A stretch of DNA of 64,000 bases from Acholoe squamosa (GCA_949317995.1 OX439045.1:47931900-47995899); one strand, 5' to 3'. Shown: positions 39,704 through 51,581, counted from the first letter of the stretch. Numbers and translations: made by a program. Notes: generated by a model not told the origin, from the sequence alone.

Positions 39704-41228
39704 ACCTGAGGTCTCTCTGGAAAATCGCGAAATGAGAAGGTTTCTTGCTCAATGGACCGAGCTTGAAGTCCGGAAAGGCATGTTATACCGTTGGAAGCCA
39801 TGTAATAATGGTGAGAAAATCATGCAAGTGGTAATACCACATGCCATGAGACATGACATTATGTACTTCTGTCATGGACATCGGACCAGTGGTCATTTCG
39901 GAAGGAAATGCTCGTTAGCACGACTTTCCAAAAAATACTATTGGCCTGGCATGACAGGGGACTTGCAAAGATGGGTAACCACCTGTCCGGATTGTTGTAA
40001 AAACAAACCCGGACCGGGGATGGGCAAACTTGCCCTATCCCAAGAACTTTTCGGAGTTAGATTCGCAAGAATGGGGGTAGATATCATTAGTGGATTGAAT
40101 ACAACCGCTAATGATAATACCTGTATGATGGTAGTGTGTGATTATTATACGAAATACACTAAAGTATTTCCACTACCAGACCACAAAGCAGTTACTTGTG
40201 CCGAAGCCTTTGTAAAAGGTTGGGTACTAAGTTTCGGTGTACCATTAATGTTACACAGTGACCAAGGCAGAGAATTTGAATCAAATCTCTGGCAGGGTAT
40301 GTGCGAATACCTAGCTATTTGCAAGACTAGAACCAACCCGTATAGGCTACAAAGCGACGGATTGGTAGAAAGGTTCAATAGAACCCTTATCCAAGTCCTA
40401 AAGTCACTCGTCAATGAACACATGGACGACTGGGATGAGCAATGCCATTTTGTGACACATGCTTATAACAGTATGGTACATTCAAGTACAAATTGTACTC
40501 CGAACCTTTTAGTATTTGGAGAGGATCTGATAATGCCTGCCGACTTAGTATTTGGAGTCGTAGGGATGGACCCGGAACTACCTTGCCATGTAGTTTTTGT
40601 GGAATGCTTAAGAGATAGATTCAAAAAGGCATATGAGTCTGTCTGAATTGATTTGGAGAAAAGTGCCAAATGGCAAAAAGCTGGATACGACACCGATCTG
40701 AAGCATCGGAAATTCCAATCCGGAGACAGGGTTCTGAGACTACATGAACCACTTAGACACATAAAATTAGCGTCTAATTGGGATGGTCCCTTTACTGTAA
40801 CACAAGTTATCAGTGATTGTACCGTAATTATAAAATCTGACCTTGGTTGACTTTATAAGTCAAATGTGGCTAGATTAAGGAAATGGTCTGGGAGGGAGAC
40901 CTCCACAGAAATGTATGGTGAAGGTTCCGGACAGATCCTGAACCAGAATCGTATAATAGACCAGGTAAAGAACACTACAGTTAAGCGAGGCCGTGGTAGG
41001 CCTAAGAAGTGTTCCGAATCAGTGACACCCACGCCAACACCGATTAAGCGTGGGGGAGTTAAAAAAGTCTCGGCAGGTGAAGACAAGAAGAAGAGGAAAG
41101 GTGTCTCGAAGGCCAAGAAATACCTAGAAAAGGCTCTTCAGACTGTCAGGTCCGATAAAGAACTATCCGAGAAGGGGAGATACGTTCGTCGCAGCCCTCG
41201 AATTGCCCAGAGGACTGCAGTGACCTAA
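39704..41228 (+). pseudogene. Element C integrase with AT-hook-like tail
   Basis: The HHCC domain (HGHRTSGHF, CPDCC; 39865-40002) is followed by D in GVDIISG (about 40078), D in HSDQGREF (40255-40278) and E in GLVERFNR (40360-40383), so the D,D,E triad is intact. Two in-frame TGA stops, at about 40644 and 40848, fall where B has Arg codons, as expected from CpG decay of CGA. A WDGPF segment and then a basic tail with the AT-hook-like core VKRGRGRPKK (about 40980-41010) follow. Confidence 0.85.
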
Positions 41229-41737
41229 CCTGTATACACAACGGGTGTAATGTTTACATTTAGAGGAACGGATGACAACTGACCCGAAAGGCTTATTTGT
41301 CGCCGCCGCATGATGTACCAATGGGTAGTGGACGGATAACCCGGTGGATTTGCTTAAGCTTTCCATAATCTCCACTTAAATCCCCAGACGAGTCATCGGC
41401 GTGAGCGATAATTACCTAAAAACAATCAGTTTGTTGATGTTCCGCTTGTAGCACGTGCGTTTCCGCATGACGTCACCGCGTCCAGTCTCGGCTGACCTCT
41501 CGTGACCCTGCGAACTCGCAGGGAAATGACGTCACGAAAGCTGGCTTGTCGCCATATTGTTTTTCGGTAAGGTTTGAGGCGGACGAGTGCGCTCCCCTCC
41601 TTGGATTTTGCCGTCTAGCAAACCTCTAGTGTGCCCTTAGAGTCTGTCTCTTAGCAGGCGGGCTCCGTCAGTGTCAGCCCTGGCGCCGTAAAAGCCGGAA
41701 AAGGGAGTATCTTACTCCCGTGACCGATTCCCCAGTC
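41229..41737 (+). promoter_or_regulatory. CpG-rich spacer upstream of C ORF3, possible internal promoter
   Basis: Two perfect CRE palindromes TGACGTCA are at 41468-41475 and 41527-41534. The YY1-like GTCGCCATATTG is at 41548-41559, followed by a GGCGGAC box. The same YY1-like core and GGCGGAC lie in the B spacer in the same order. GGTAAG at 41566-41571 could also be a splice donor. The first ATG of ORF3 is at 41738. Confidence 0.5.
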
Positions 41738-42855
41738 ATGGCTGAGGAATCCGTAGCTGCAGCCAAGCTATCCGGTGACCCGGATAAGCTGACTCCGCCC
41801 GCAGAAGCTTTTCCGGAAGCTTTGTCACCTGTTACACAGGAAGAGAGCGAGATGATGGACGTGGAGGAACCCACGGATCGCTCGTTCGAGGAGAAGCTGG
41901 CCTCATTCTCACTGAATGAGCCAGAGAAAATGCTGTCGCCACTCCCACCCGAGGGATCCGGAGGGGCTACGAGTGCTGAACCCGCAGCGACTGGGTCCGA
42001 GACTGCACAAGTCGACGGACCGAAGGATCAGTGGAAGCCAGCAGTGGCTGACCCGTTCCCTGCAGAATACGATGGTCGGTACCTGTACGTCCACCTGGAA
42101 CTACAGGCACAAGTGACCTACGCTGACGGTACACCAGTTAGGTTGGACCCGAAGGTGAGAATAGCTGTTGAGGGCGTCATGACTCCCGAACAGTTGGAGA
42201 GGATGCCTCCCAAATGGCTCCGAGACTGGCCGTGGGACGGGGACTCATGGTGGACGCTGCTTTCCGCGAAGCAGTGTATGAAGCCAACAGAGCTTTCCTG
42301 CTCGGAGCGTATCCGAAGCCGGACAAGTCCCTGTGGAACGTCAAACAGACGAACATTGATTGGGTAGGCTGCGTCTCGGAACCCGAGGGGCAGACTTACC
42401 CACGTCCTTGCGCCACCCGGCCCCAGTACCGGACCGTGAAGGAGTTCCGTGAAGCCGCTGCCAACTTTGAACAGTGGGACGACGGTTATTACATAACCGA
42501 GGAGGAGTTAGTGAATGTACAGAACAACTCACTAACCGGCATGAACAGAAGTGCAGCCCTTCGGACGGTTCTCGTCCGTCGTCTGACTGCTGAACAGGAG
42601 GCTTTGGAAGAGGCTAAGAGGGAAGCGGAAGTACCCGCACCTCCTATCCCCGACCTGAAGCTTGCCACCCGAAGCACAGCTGGTTCTGCATCAGCCATCG
42701 GCAGTACTACCACCCCGGTAGAAGCCTCGACCTCCAGCACGTCCGGAACCCAGGAACCGGAGGAAGACTGGAAGGTCAGCAAGAACAGGAGGTCCGCTGC
42801 TCGGAAGCTCAAGAATCTTCCGGATTCTGCTAGAGCCGAACCGAAAGCTAGCACC
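41738..42855 (+). pseudogene. Element C ORF3, N-terminal part
   Basis: The ATG at 41738 gives MAEESVAAAKLSGD. An acidic low-complexity region (with SEMMDVEEPTDRSFEE) comes first. The conserved region at about 42050-42240 has VMTPEQLERMPPKWLRDW, matching the TPEEL...WL pattern of A. A frameshift near 42250 moves the reading into the frame with AAFREAVYEANRAFLLGAY, and charged, Ser/Thr-rich sequence follows. A further shift near 42855 leads into the zinc-finger-like part. The role is unknown. Confidence 0.65.
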
Positions 42856-43411
42856 TCAGCACTGATTCCTTGGACGAGGAATCAGTGCATGAGTCCTCGG
42901 TTGAGTATGATGAGAAGGCCACCCCATCAACTCAAACCGAGGCTGAACGATGGGCTTACGCCAAATCCGGATTTAAAACCCGGATTCCGACGTGTTTCTC
43001 CGACTGTGCCTACGGAGTAAAGAAGGACGGCTCCACCTTGTATGCCTGCCCGGACTCTGTCAACAAAAACAACGAGTCAGATGACGAAGATTGGATGCGT
43101 CTTTCGGACGAGGATCCCAATCCGAGCAAGGCCTATCGTAAGATGTGGCTTATGCTAAACCAGCTGCGTTGGGCTCTTGAGAAGTGGTACGGTGACGACC
43201 AGAAGTCCTGTCCCTTCTCTATCTGCCAGGATGCGAGTGATGTCTCGGTCCGGACCTGGAGTACTCCAGCCCGGTTCCAAAGGCATCTGGTAGAGGCCCA
43301 CTTCCACCATCACCCGGTTTACATTTGTGATCTGAGTTATGGTAAGAAGGGCAAGAAATGTACTACGAAGGTTCAGTGTAACCGACGTAGCGATCTGGCG
43401 AGACACCAGAA
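42856..43411 (+). pseudogene. Element C ORF3, zinc-finger-like part
   Basis: FKTRIPTCFSDCAYG with a following ACPD gives the same Cys cluster as B (CFADCAY, then MCPG), and DSVNKNNESDDEDWM matches B. Two C2H2-like units follow. The first has CPFSIC with RHLVEAH, so its first Cys is intact where B has Ser; the second has YICDL, CTTKVQC and RSDLARHQ. A single-base shift and a TAG at 43416-43418 end this piece, and the next frame continues the homology to B. Confidence 0.75.
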
Positions 43412-44605
43412 GGTTTAGATGGAACTCGTAAGCGTATTATGGAGCTCCATCAGGAACTCATGAAGGAGTTCGACAGTCTGAGCGAGAATGCTTGGTCTAA
43501 GATCCGACCAGGGGACCAAGTCCTCTGCGAGGTTCCGAAGACCAAGGATTCGAAACTCCGCGCCAAGATAGTCCTGACTCCTGGAAAGGGTAAACTGGAC
43601 ATGCACGAGTCTCTCTGGCAGAAATGCGAGGAATCCGGCAAGGAGGGAAAGAGAGCTCGTGAAAGGAGCAGAAGGGACCATAACCGTGGTGGTAACGGTA
43701 ATGGTGAGACCACCACTACAAAAGCCAGGGTAGAAGACCGCTCCAGTTCTCCTTTGGCTCGTCACCCCCACGAGCAGGTTCAAGGTACTCCTGTCTTCAA
43801 GAGACCTGACCCTGCCGGATACGCAGGTGCCGTATCGAAACCTGGGAAAGTTAGCACCCGCAACTTTCCGTCCTTGACCCAGGGACCTGGACCTGAGAGC
43901 CAGACCTTGGTTGTTGGAAAGGGTGGTCAACTTGTTCCCAAGAAGACCTCAGCACCTGCTGCCGCCGGATCTGCATCCGCTGCAGCTGCCCTCCCAGTTA
44001 ACTTCACCCCGGAGCAGATAAATCTTTATATGCAGATGGGGTTGAAGCAGAACCAGCCTCCAACCTACTGTGTGCCAACAGCAGGCGTGTCCGGAAGTCC
44101 CACACCCGGAAGTGGTCCTCAGGCTGTATCGACTCCCCCAAAGGCTGTCGCTACACCTGAGAAACCAAAGGACGCCATTACCATCAAAACTGGTAATGCG
44201 GAAGTTTGGTTTGAGAATTCTCGCCAGGGGGAAGCGGATGTCCAGAAGGCCATCTACACCCACTGGGAGAAATGTGTCCGCGAGAAAGCGACAGCGTTCT
44301 ATCAGGGTCTTCTTAATGATACCCTGTTGTGCATGAAGGAGGTTGCGGATGCTGAAAAGCAGCGCCTCAAGACCCTCATTCGGGACGATGTAAAGTCCCA
44401 GGAGGAAGCAGCCACAGCTGCCAAAGAAAAGGCAGCTATGGACGTACACGTCTTGGAGAAGCGTGTTAAGGAAGAAATCACCCGGAATACCAACTTAAAC
44501 ACTAAGTTTATGAGGGTATTCGGAGTCGATATCGACGAATGGGACGGCACTCCCGAATCAGCTCTAGATCTTCTTAGGAAGAAGCATGCGAAGAAGTCTA
44601 CCTAA
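43412..44605 (+). CDS. Element C ORF3, C-terminal part
   Basis: The open frame runs from about 43412 (first ATG 43439) to TAA at 44603-44605. After a short helical region come a basic stretch (KRARERSRRDHNRG), a Pro/Gly/Ala-rich linker with FPSLTQGPGPESQTL (compare GPAGPESQVL in B) and an Ala-rich run. The C-terminal 140 residues are helical and Lys/Glu-rich, ending in FMRVFGVDIDEWDGT, the counterpart of B's FGKHLDAWDGS. No membrane segment is seen. Conservation of the end motifs between diverged elements argues for selection on this protein. Confidence 0.72.
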   Translation, partial: GLDGTRKRIMELHQELMKEFDSLSENAWSKIRPGDQVLCEVPKTKDSKLRAKIVLTPGKGKLDMHESLWQKCEESGKEGKRARERSRRDHNRGGNGNGETTTTKARVEDRSSSPLARHPHEQVQGTPVFKRPDPAGYAGAVSKPGKVSTRNFPSLTQGPGPESQTLVVGKGGQLVPKKTSAPAAAGSASAAAALPVNFTPEQINLYMQMGLKQNQPPTYCVPTAGVSGSPTPGSGPQAVSTPPKAVATPEKPKDAITIKTGNAEVWFENSRQGEADVQKAIYTHWEKCVREKATAFYQGLLNDTLLCMKEVADAEKQRLKTLIRDDVKSQEEAATAAKEKAAMDVHVLEKRVKEEITRNTNLNTKFMRVFGVDIDEWDGTPESALDLLRKKHAKKST

Positions 44606-46134
44606 GCATGCTACGGGTTATTTTTCAAAATTTTTTTTCTTCTTCTCCACTAAAAACCAGATTTAGTCTTTGCGGAACCCTACAGGTCTGCGAATGTCTT
44701 TTATTAGAATATGAACACCTGTTCTTTGTGTTCCGGGTTCCTTTTATGACCAGCTTATTGTATGATTCAGGCCGTATAATTTTTATTATACCCTGAATAG
44801 TCTATTCGGATTAGGAACTACACTTATAAAAAATCCGATAGTAGACTTGCTGCTGTCAGACGTATCCAGATGCTGGTTCCAGACTCCTGCTGCTTTCTGT
44901 GCTAACTACTATACTAGGATGGACTTTAGGATTCTGTGTTACCTCTACATTTTACCTATAACTCCCGAATGGACTAAAACTACATAGTACTACTACTTCC
45001 GGACCAGCCTATATTGGACTTTTACTTATGTCAACTACAATTAAACTGGATTACGCTTCTACACTGTTGACATTTACCGGATTGATACTCTACTTCTACT
45101 CTACACCATTCGGATATACCTATAAACTATAGCACTTCTAGAGGATTGTGGGTAGCTGCCCCAAATTCATCTACCATGTTTACTTTATTAACCTGGAATC
45201 ATAGACTTTAACACGTCCATCCCGTGGTTAGCTGACCACACTTACCTTCTAGTATCCGGAAGACTACAGCACAAGACTCCAGCAGCATTTACCATTTTAT
45301 ATTGTACATAATATCACATATCTATTTTTCTATAATGTCATTTGTATGTGCATATTCACACTATGGTGATAACTTACTGTATATTATGATACGGGTACAT
45401 ACATATCTATTAGTACGGATCTCAGATTACTGTTCATATTTATAATATAAGATCTGGTAAACCACACCAGAATGTTCATATTATTGTCCTGCGAGGCATA
45501 TTGTATTATAAATGTATTAATCTGGTGTTATAAAGATTATTTAGTACACGGTGATATCATATATATTATCATATTCACTACTACACCGTGACTGTTTTTT
45601 TTTCTTTCAAGTGTATAATACAAACGGTTCTATTGGTACTACTCACGGAATCCTTAACGGATTCATATGGTTATAACATACGATATGTCATTAGATAGTG
45701 TAGTTACTATTAAAGTCTTTTTCAAGACTATATAATCAAATGTAGTATTAATAACTACAAACGCATATGGATGTTATTATGTGATTTATTTAATAACTGT
45801 CACTATCACATGTATACGAATTATGATACTTGTCCTATTATTTATACCGTAAACATAAAATGTTATTATATGGTATAAAAAGCTAATTAACAGTTTCGTT
45901 ACATACAACTGTTATTCATTCAAGTAATTCGTATCATATTCCAACATCTGATTTGTTATTATGTAACTACATACACTATCAAATATATGTAAATGACATC
46001 CGAATCATATTGAACTTGGTGTTAATGTTATATCTATGGTTGTACCTCTATTACTAAGGGTTTAGACATATAGAAATGTTATCCCTGTAATATTAACATA
46101 ACTATAACACCCTCCTAAATGTCTGGGGGAGTGG
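44606..46134 (+). other. Element C 3' untranslated region and polypurine tract
   Basis: About 1.5 kb of very AT-rich sequence without reading frames. It ends in GGGGGAGTGG at 46125-46134, directly before the 3' LTR, which is the polypurine tract and resembles that of B. Confidence 0.7.
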
Positions 46135-46510
46135 TGTAGAGGTACATAACATGTAACCATAGCGTTGGGTACCATCTGACGTGGCGGGTGAGTCGAGTCG
46201 TCGGACGTTCCTCAGGTTCCGGATAGGTGGCAGCACTGATCCGGGTCTGTGGGGACATCTGACGACGAACACCTGGGTCCTTATATAAAACCCAGGGCTC
46301 AGTCGCTACGTCAGAGGCCCTTCTGGCCTCCAAAGCATGTAGAACTCCATTGATGATTATTAGCTGCCCTCTTCATACTATCGGGTAGCCGTGAGTGTGC
46401 ATTCGTAATAAAATCTATCCGTTGGCATACACTTGAAACACCGTCTTACTCTTTCTTTCCGAATCGTAAGACCCGAACCCCCCAGGTCCGTAAGGCCACA
46501 ACCACTTACA
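46135..46510 (+). repeat. Element C 3' LTR
   Basis: A 376-bp LTR with TGTA and TACA ends. The TATA box TATATAAA is at about 46282-46289 and AATAAA at 46407-46412. It is fuller than the 5' LTR, which lacks about 137 internal bases and the last 16. The target repeat CATG follows at 46511-46514. Confidence 0.92.
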
Positions 46511-46752
46511 CATGTATAAAACTTACCCTTATCCCCATCTAAGCACAATATCTAATATGATTTATGTAGGCTAAACCTTTCTGAGTAATATGAGACACTT
46601 TGCAGAATTCCTTGATGACTATGACACACGTTATTGCCTTGGATGCAAAGACACTCCTTTGAGCCAATACAATGCTGTTCCATTTTAATAATCTCCTTCT
46701 TTATGTAAATGGATGTTTTTTTCCCATGCTAAATCTTTATCAATTCTAAAAA

Positions 46753-47961
46753 GAGTACTGATTAAGAATATACATGTTTTTACTTCATAAAATGTAATGG
46801 TGAGGCTGTATATGGCTGAAATTAAAAATGGCCGACAATAGATTCAGATGTCACTTTGAATTACATAAATGTGCAGTCTAGAAAGTATCTGATGGGTGCT
46901 ACCCCCTATAAATCAGCTTAATAGAATACAGTGCTGCATTTGTTTTTTTCCTAAGTGGTTTGGTTGCCTAGCAACAGCAACTTTGCATAGCAACCAAGCA
47001 TGAAAATCGGTTTGAATGCTCATATCTGCATGGTTTCCTTTCAGCAACATACTCCCCTGATGTAAACTTGTATATAGCTCTTCTGTGACTTCCATCCTAG
47101 ACTAGGAATATAGGTGATAGAAGGTTGCTAGGTTGTGTGGTGGCCTAGCAATAACAGTTTTGCATAGCAACAATGTAGGCATTATACTATGGCTTGTGCA
47201 TAGTCTCCCCTCAAGGACATAGTTCACTGATTTCAAATTACATAATTATAGCTCCCTTGCGCACATCACATAGTATGAACATAGGTAGAAATGATTGCTA
47301 TGTCATGTGGTTTCCTAGCAACTGCAGCTTTACATAGAGCCCCATGTCTAAATCTATGCAGATAGTCACAGATAAGTGTATGGTCTCGCCTCAGGGATGT
47401 ATTGCAACATACAGTTCTTAATAGTAGAAGAGGTTGGGAAAGGAAACCTTGATGGTGGAACTAGTAAGAGTCTGGCTTCATTAACAGATCAGATCCATTC
47501 CAGAAAATCAGTCTAGTTGTGTGAAATTGTTGGCCACAATAACACAATAGAACAAGGTAGTAGATGTGTGTTTGGATGATGTGAGGGTTGTTGTTGTTAT
47601 TCATTTATTTATCCCATGCATTCATACTCCCACAATGGAATGTTTTACTTCATGACAGCTAAAGTTAGAGATGAGGGGGGGTTATTTTCCCCCAGATCCT
47701 GAATAGGTTACTTGAACTTCACTAGATGGGAGTTTGAGATCTCCAATCACACTTTATATTTTAAACATCTGTATAGGAGAGACAGTAAAGCATTGGGGTG
47801 ATAGGGTGCCCCTTTTGAGTTAGGGCAAAAACAGGGGATGATTGACTGGTAACTTCTTGTATCATGTCTCCAATATACAGGCAGGTTGCCAGCCAATTGT
47901 CTAGGATGGCTAGCTTGATCTTAATAGCTACTTGTCACTTTGTGCCTATATGTCCATATCA
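46753..47961. repeat. Core of foldback element E, with diverged tandem repeats
   Basis: Three copies of a unit of about 170-177 bases are recognisable by CCTAGCAA...TTTGCATAGCAAC near 46967, 47143 and 47314. No protein-coding frame is seen. The part from 47420 to 47961 holds nothing I recognise. Confidence 0.65.
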
Positions 47962-48615
47962 GGAGAATTTATAAAGATTTAGCATGGAAAAACATCTATT
48001 TACATAAAGAGGGAGATTATTGAAATAGAACAGCATCGTATTTGCTCAAGGTAGTGTCTTAGCATCCAAGGCAATAACGTGTGTCATGATCATCAAGGAA
48101 TTCTGCAAAATGTCTCATATTACTCAGAAAGGTTTGGCCTACATAAATCATATTAGACATTGTGCTTAGATGGGGAAGAGGGCAAGTTCTATACATGTAT
48201 CTGGAGCACATTTAAGATTTTCAGTTTAAAAAAAGGAACTTTGTAATTTCAATCTTCCATCTTCCCGACTGTCTGGTACACTCAAATCTGAACTTAAAAA
48301 CATCTATTAGGGCTTTGAAAATCTTATAAAATCTTTTTTTCCATCAAGACCAATAGCTTCCGGATCCAGACAAGGTAAGATAGTCTTAGAGCTTGGGGAT
48401 TGAGCATACCCCTTGAATAACATGGTACCAAAATTGACCCAAAAGTGGTCTGAACCTGCACATGGATAATGAGCCAAAACTGGTAGTGCATCCCAAGATA
48501 ATCAATGTTAACATCTTGAATCTTGTTCAGGGGACCCTAAGGATAAAAAAAAAATACCCGTCGTGTTGGGATATGGGAGGGGGGTGCATGGTGGGCCCTA
48601 TCAGCCCCCGGCCTA

Positions 48616-50943
48616 CAGGTGTTTCCTCCAGGGTGTACCTACTGGCCTCTGGTACCTGGACAGGGGTTAGTGTAACTTACATGATGATGATGGTTAACCA
48701 TTTAAGGGGCTACATAATGCCTCAGAGTCTAAGCTGCTTGGTCACCATGATGCACCAATGCACCGGACCATTGTAGTGCTGGCCGCCACGATGCACTTAT
48801 TTATAGCGGCATTATGCCCAACTTAAAGATGGGACTGAGTTAACCCTGTAGGGATAACACAATGAGAGATAAATTATTGCAGTACATGGCACTTAGTGAT
48901 GAGGGATATTGCGGGTAGAATGTTATGGTAAGAGGATCAACAGATCGGCACAGGCTTTGGTATAAATGACAATCGGATCATGACTGTGTGACACTAACAG
49001 TGGGCTCCCAGTATGTCATGGAGTAAAATATTTTTTTAATCATGAATTTGCATTTCAGGACCAATATCTGATCACTACAAGGCGGGAAATCAAACAAAAT
49101 AATAACAATATGCGAACACCAAATGGTAAGCGTCAATATTCACTAGGCCATTACTGTAAAAGAATACAGCCCATCAACAACTATCACGTGTCAGCTTCCA
49201 TTTAGGACATATTCATTCTTCCCTGCCGTCAACCCCCTTTAAAAAAAGCAAACCTCTCTCGTATGGAACTTCCTGTTTTTATTGCAATAATTATACGATG
49301 GTATTAAGAAATCATGAGACACACTTTACTCAGTGGAAATACATAGATCTAAGGAGGCCAATTATTGGAGAGTTAGTCAGCAATGAGAAAGGTTGACACG
49401 GGGGTAATTGGTAGACAGCAGTCACAGACATAGGACTGTTAATATCCTCTATGGTTCCAAGGATCGGTATACCAATGCTACAAAATCTCCTACTTCAAAC
49501 CCTACCCTTCCCTCGTGTTTGGTCCTGAGCAGGACCCTTTGTGCCAATTATTCTCTCCAGTGAGAGAGCCAGAGACAGCAGGCAGTTGGTATAGATGAAG
49601 TGTGTTTTGATTGTTGATTCTGGCCCTAAGCCTGTTGTTTTAGGACCAGTTCGTCCTCGTGCCCGGAGACCGGTGTGGCAAGTGGAGGCAACCGGGGGTT
49701 GGTGTGCGGTGAGCCCGCTGAGAGGTAAGTGGGCTGAGCTGGGAAGCCACAATGGAAGCCAGACAGCGCTGAGCACCCTCACTACACCGCACTAATCAGG
49801 GGTCAGAAGCCACAGTGTGAGGTAAATCCGGCAAATAATCGTCCAACTGGGTTCAGGAAGAGAGAACCGATAAAACCGCTATATTCCAACCTGGTGTTTG
49901 GAAATAGAACACAGGCAAACTAAGTCCCTTTAATTGATTCTTCGATTTGCTACGTCTGGCGATCCTGAAATAATGTCCGTTCTTTTTTGTCTAATTGTCC
50001 GTTTAAGACTAGAGGTAATAAGAGAACAATATCAAGACACTGAATTCATATAATCTCTGCTGTTTTTCTATGCCGTCATGCATGATATCTATTTATAAGT
50101 GGTATGAAAACTGTCGTAGAATCACTGATATAATGCATTCCAAAGTAAATTGCTGTGTTATATGGTAGGTAGTTGCGCCTACAGAAATAATAGCAAAAAT
50201 AAATTTACAATCATTTCATCGCAGGGGGATTTATAATTTCAATCTGAAATTCACGTATCTACCTACAATGATGCACATGAAATAGAATAAGTAACAGTGA
50301 CCACACGTCGGACAAATTGTCTAACCCCTGGTCCTGTCCAGGTAGGTTGCTATGACGACGTCAACTCTCGTGACATCACGCCGTCACGGGACTTTTGATG
50401 AGACTTAGAACCAACAACTAATGAGACAAACTGCTCCTATTATCTCCCCGTTCCTTTCCTTATTACAGATGAAATCTGTCACAGGTGAACGCAAGGACGG
50501 GCCAAGGGTCGGGGTGAAATAAGTCCAAGACATGAGGCCCGTCTTCCCCCATTTAGAATGGTAATGTAAGAACAACGAAATGAAAGCATGACTATAGGTC
50601 CGAGATGGTGCCGACCCGGCCCACTCAATCTCAAGACTCAAAAGTTAAAAAAAGAAGCTTACTCGCAACCCAAACGACCAACACTTGCCAACAGCCAATA
50701 TACATGTATCATGGTATTACATTCTGGATGTGTCTGGAGTGAGTACAGAGGGATCAAGGATAGCAGATTCGAGATACAGTCCATTGTGCCATCCTCTGCT
50801 TGGGAGTTTGAAAGCAGCTACCCATCAGGTAAGAAAGCTTGTGAACAGCCTTGTGATGGCTTTGAAGTCACCAATGTAACCAGTGAAAATGTTCCTTTGA
50901 GATGAAACAAGGTGTGTACAAATTAGTTTCAATGGTCCATAAT
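48616..50943. other. Non-coding stretch
   Basis: No gene is supported. A short CpG-containing patch with GACGACGTCA lies near 50354-50370. Open frames around 49495-49795 on both strands are opposite-strand shadows without recognisable features. Confidence 0.45.
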
Positions 50944-51114
50944 CGTTTGAAAACGGACAACAACCATGTACAATACTGTGGCAGGAAGAGCAAGCTCCCC
51001 GTGGTGTTTAATGTTAGAAACTGCTCTGCTGGTCGCACATGCGCAACTTCAATAAAGCCCTTTTTGTGTCAACAGCACCATGGTGTCTGTGTGTTCCTCC
51101 CCTCCCCCTCCACA
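50944..51114 (+). repeat. Element D 5' LTR
   Basis: It matches 52825-53004 over most of its length, including ATGTACAATACTGTGG and GCGCAACTTCAATAAAGCCC, with a short gap near the start and another near the end. It ends in CTCCACA like the 3' LTR. AATAAA is at about 51053-51058. Confidence 0.85.
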
Positions 51115-51121
51115 GCCTTTT

Positions 51122-51139
51122 GGTTATGGGCCCAGCACG
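51122..51139 (+). promoter_or_regulatory. Element D primer-binding site, internal half-tRNA of initiator Met
   Basis: GGTTATGGGCCCAGCACG, seven bases after the LTR, is the exact reverse complement of the anticodon-arm region of eukaryotic initiator tRNA-Met (CGTGCTGGGCCCATAACC, from memory). Drosophila copia is known to prime from such a half tRNA, not the 3' CCA end. Confidence 0.8.
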
Positions 51140-51581
51140 TCATGGTAATTTGCCGTTAAAGTTTACGTGTGAGAGTCAACAAGGTAGGCTTGTATTCACT
51201 GTTTGTGTTCTGTGGATGCCTGAATGTTGTTCATGTGTGTAGACTGCAGATGCCGGGCAGCTCTGGGGCTCAGAGGTCACTAAGAGGGCCAGGTGTTGGA
51301 GCAGTCACTGCAGGCAGTCCTGGGTGAATGCACGTGGCCTGTGGTGCACTGGCTTGAGTCAGCAGTTTGTCTGGGAAGCGTGGGTCCGAGACTGCTAGAC
51401 TGCTACAATGCATTGTGGATTCATCGGTGAGACTGTTGACAATTTGTTACTTGTATATTGACTGTAGGACATGCCTTGAGTAGAGCAGTTTTCACATTTG
51501 AAGAAGAATCTGTGTCAGCAGTTCATATGCATGTGATTAGGCCTACATGTTTACAGTCATGAAAACAAGCTCAGATTGGTA

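Larger units (their letters stand above)
34346..46510 (+). mobile_element. Element C: Ty3/gypsy retrotransposon inserted in the foldback arm
   Basis: The boundaries are TGTAGAGG at the left and CTTACA at the right, flanked by CATG at 34342-34345 and 46511-46514. The undisturbed right arm of the foldback element has the uninterrupted site, with a single CATG, which confirms both ends. The order is 5' LTR (shortened), gag, protease, RT, RNase H, integrase, CpG-rich spacer, ORF3, AT-rich 3' UTR, polypurine tract, 3' LTR. Frameshifts and TGA stops in gag, pol and ORF3 plus a protease-RT deletion show that it is defective. Confidence 0.95.
33931..48615. mobile_element. Foldback-type inverted-repeat element E, interrupted by element C
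   Basis: The left arm (33931-34345 plus 46515-46752) is the reverse complement of the right arm (47962-48615), with moderate divergence over about 650 bases. The outer ends read TAGGCC and GGCCTA and are flanked by CAG on both sides (33928-33930 and 48616-48618), a possible 3-bp target duplication. Without the 12.2-kb element C the length is about 2.5 kb. The core carries diverged tandem repeats. No transposase frame is visible, so it is non-autonomous. Confidence 0.8.

Noticed and set aside
49495..49795. Overlapping opposite frames as a gene
   Set aside because: Both strands are open by chance over a GC-rich patch; no motif supports either.
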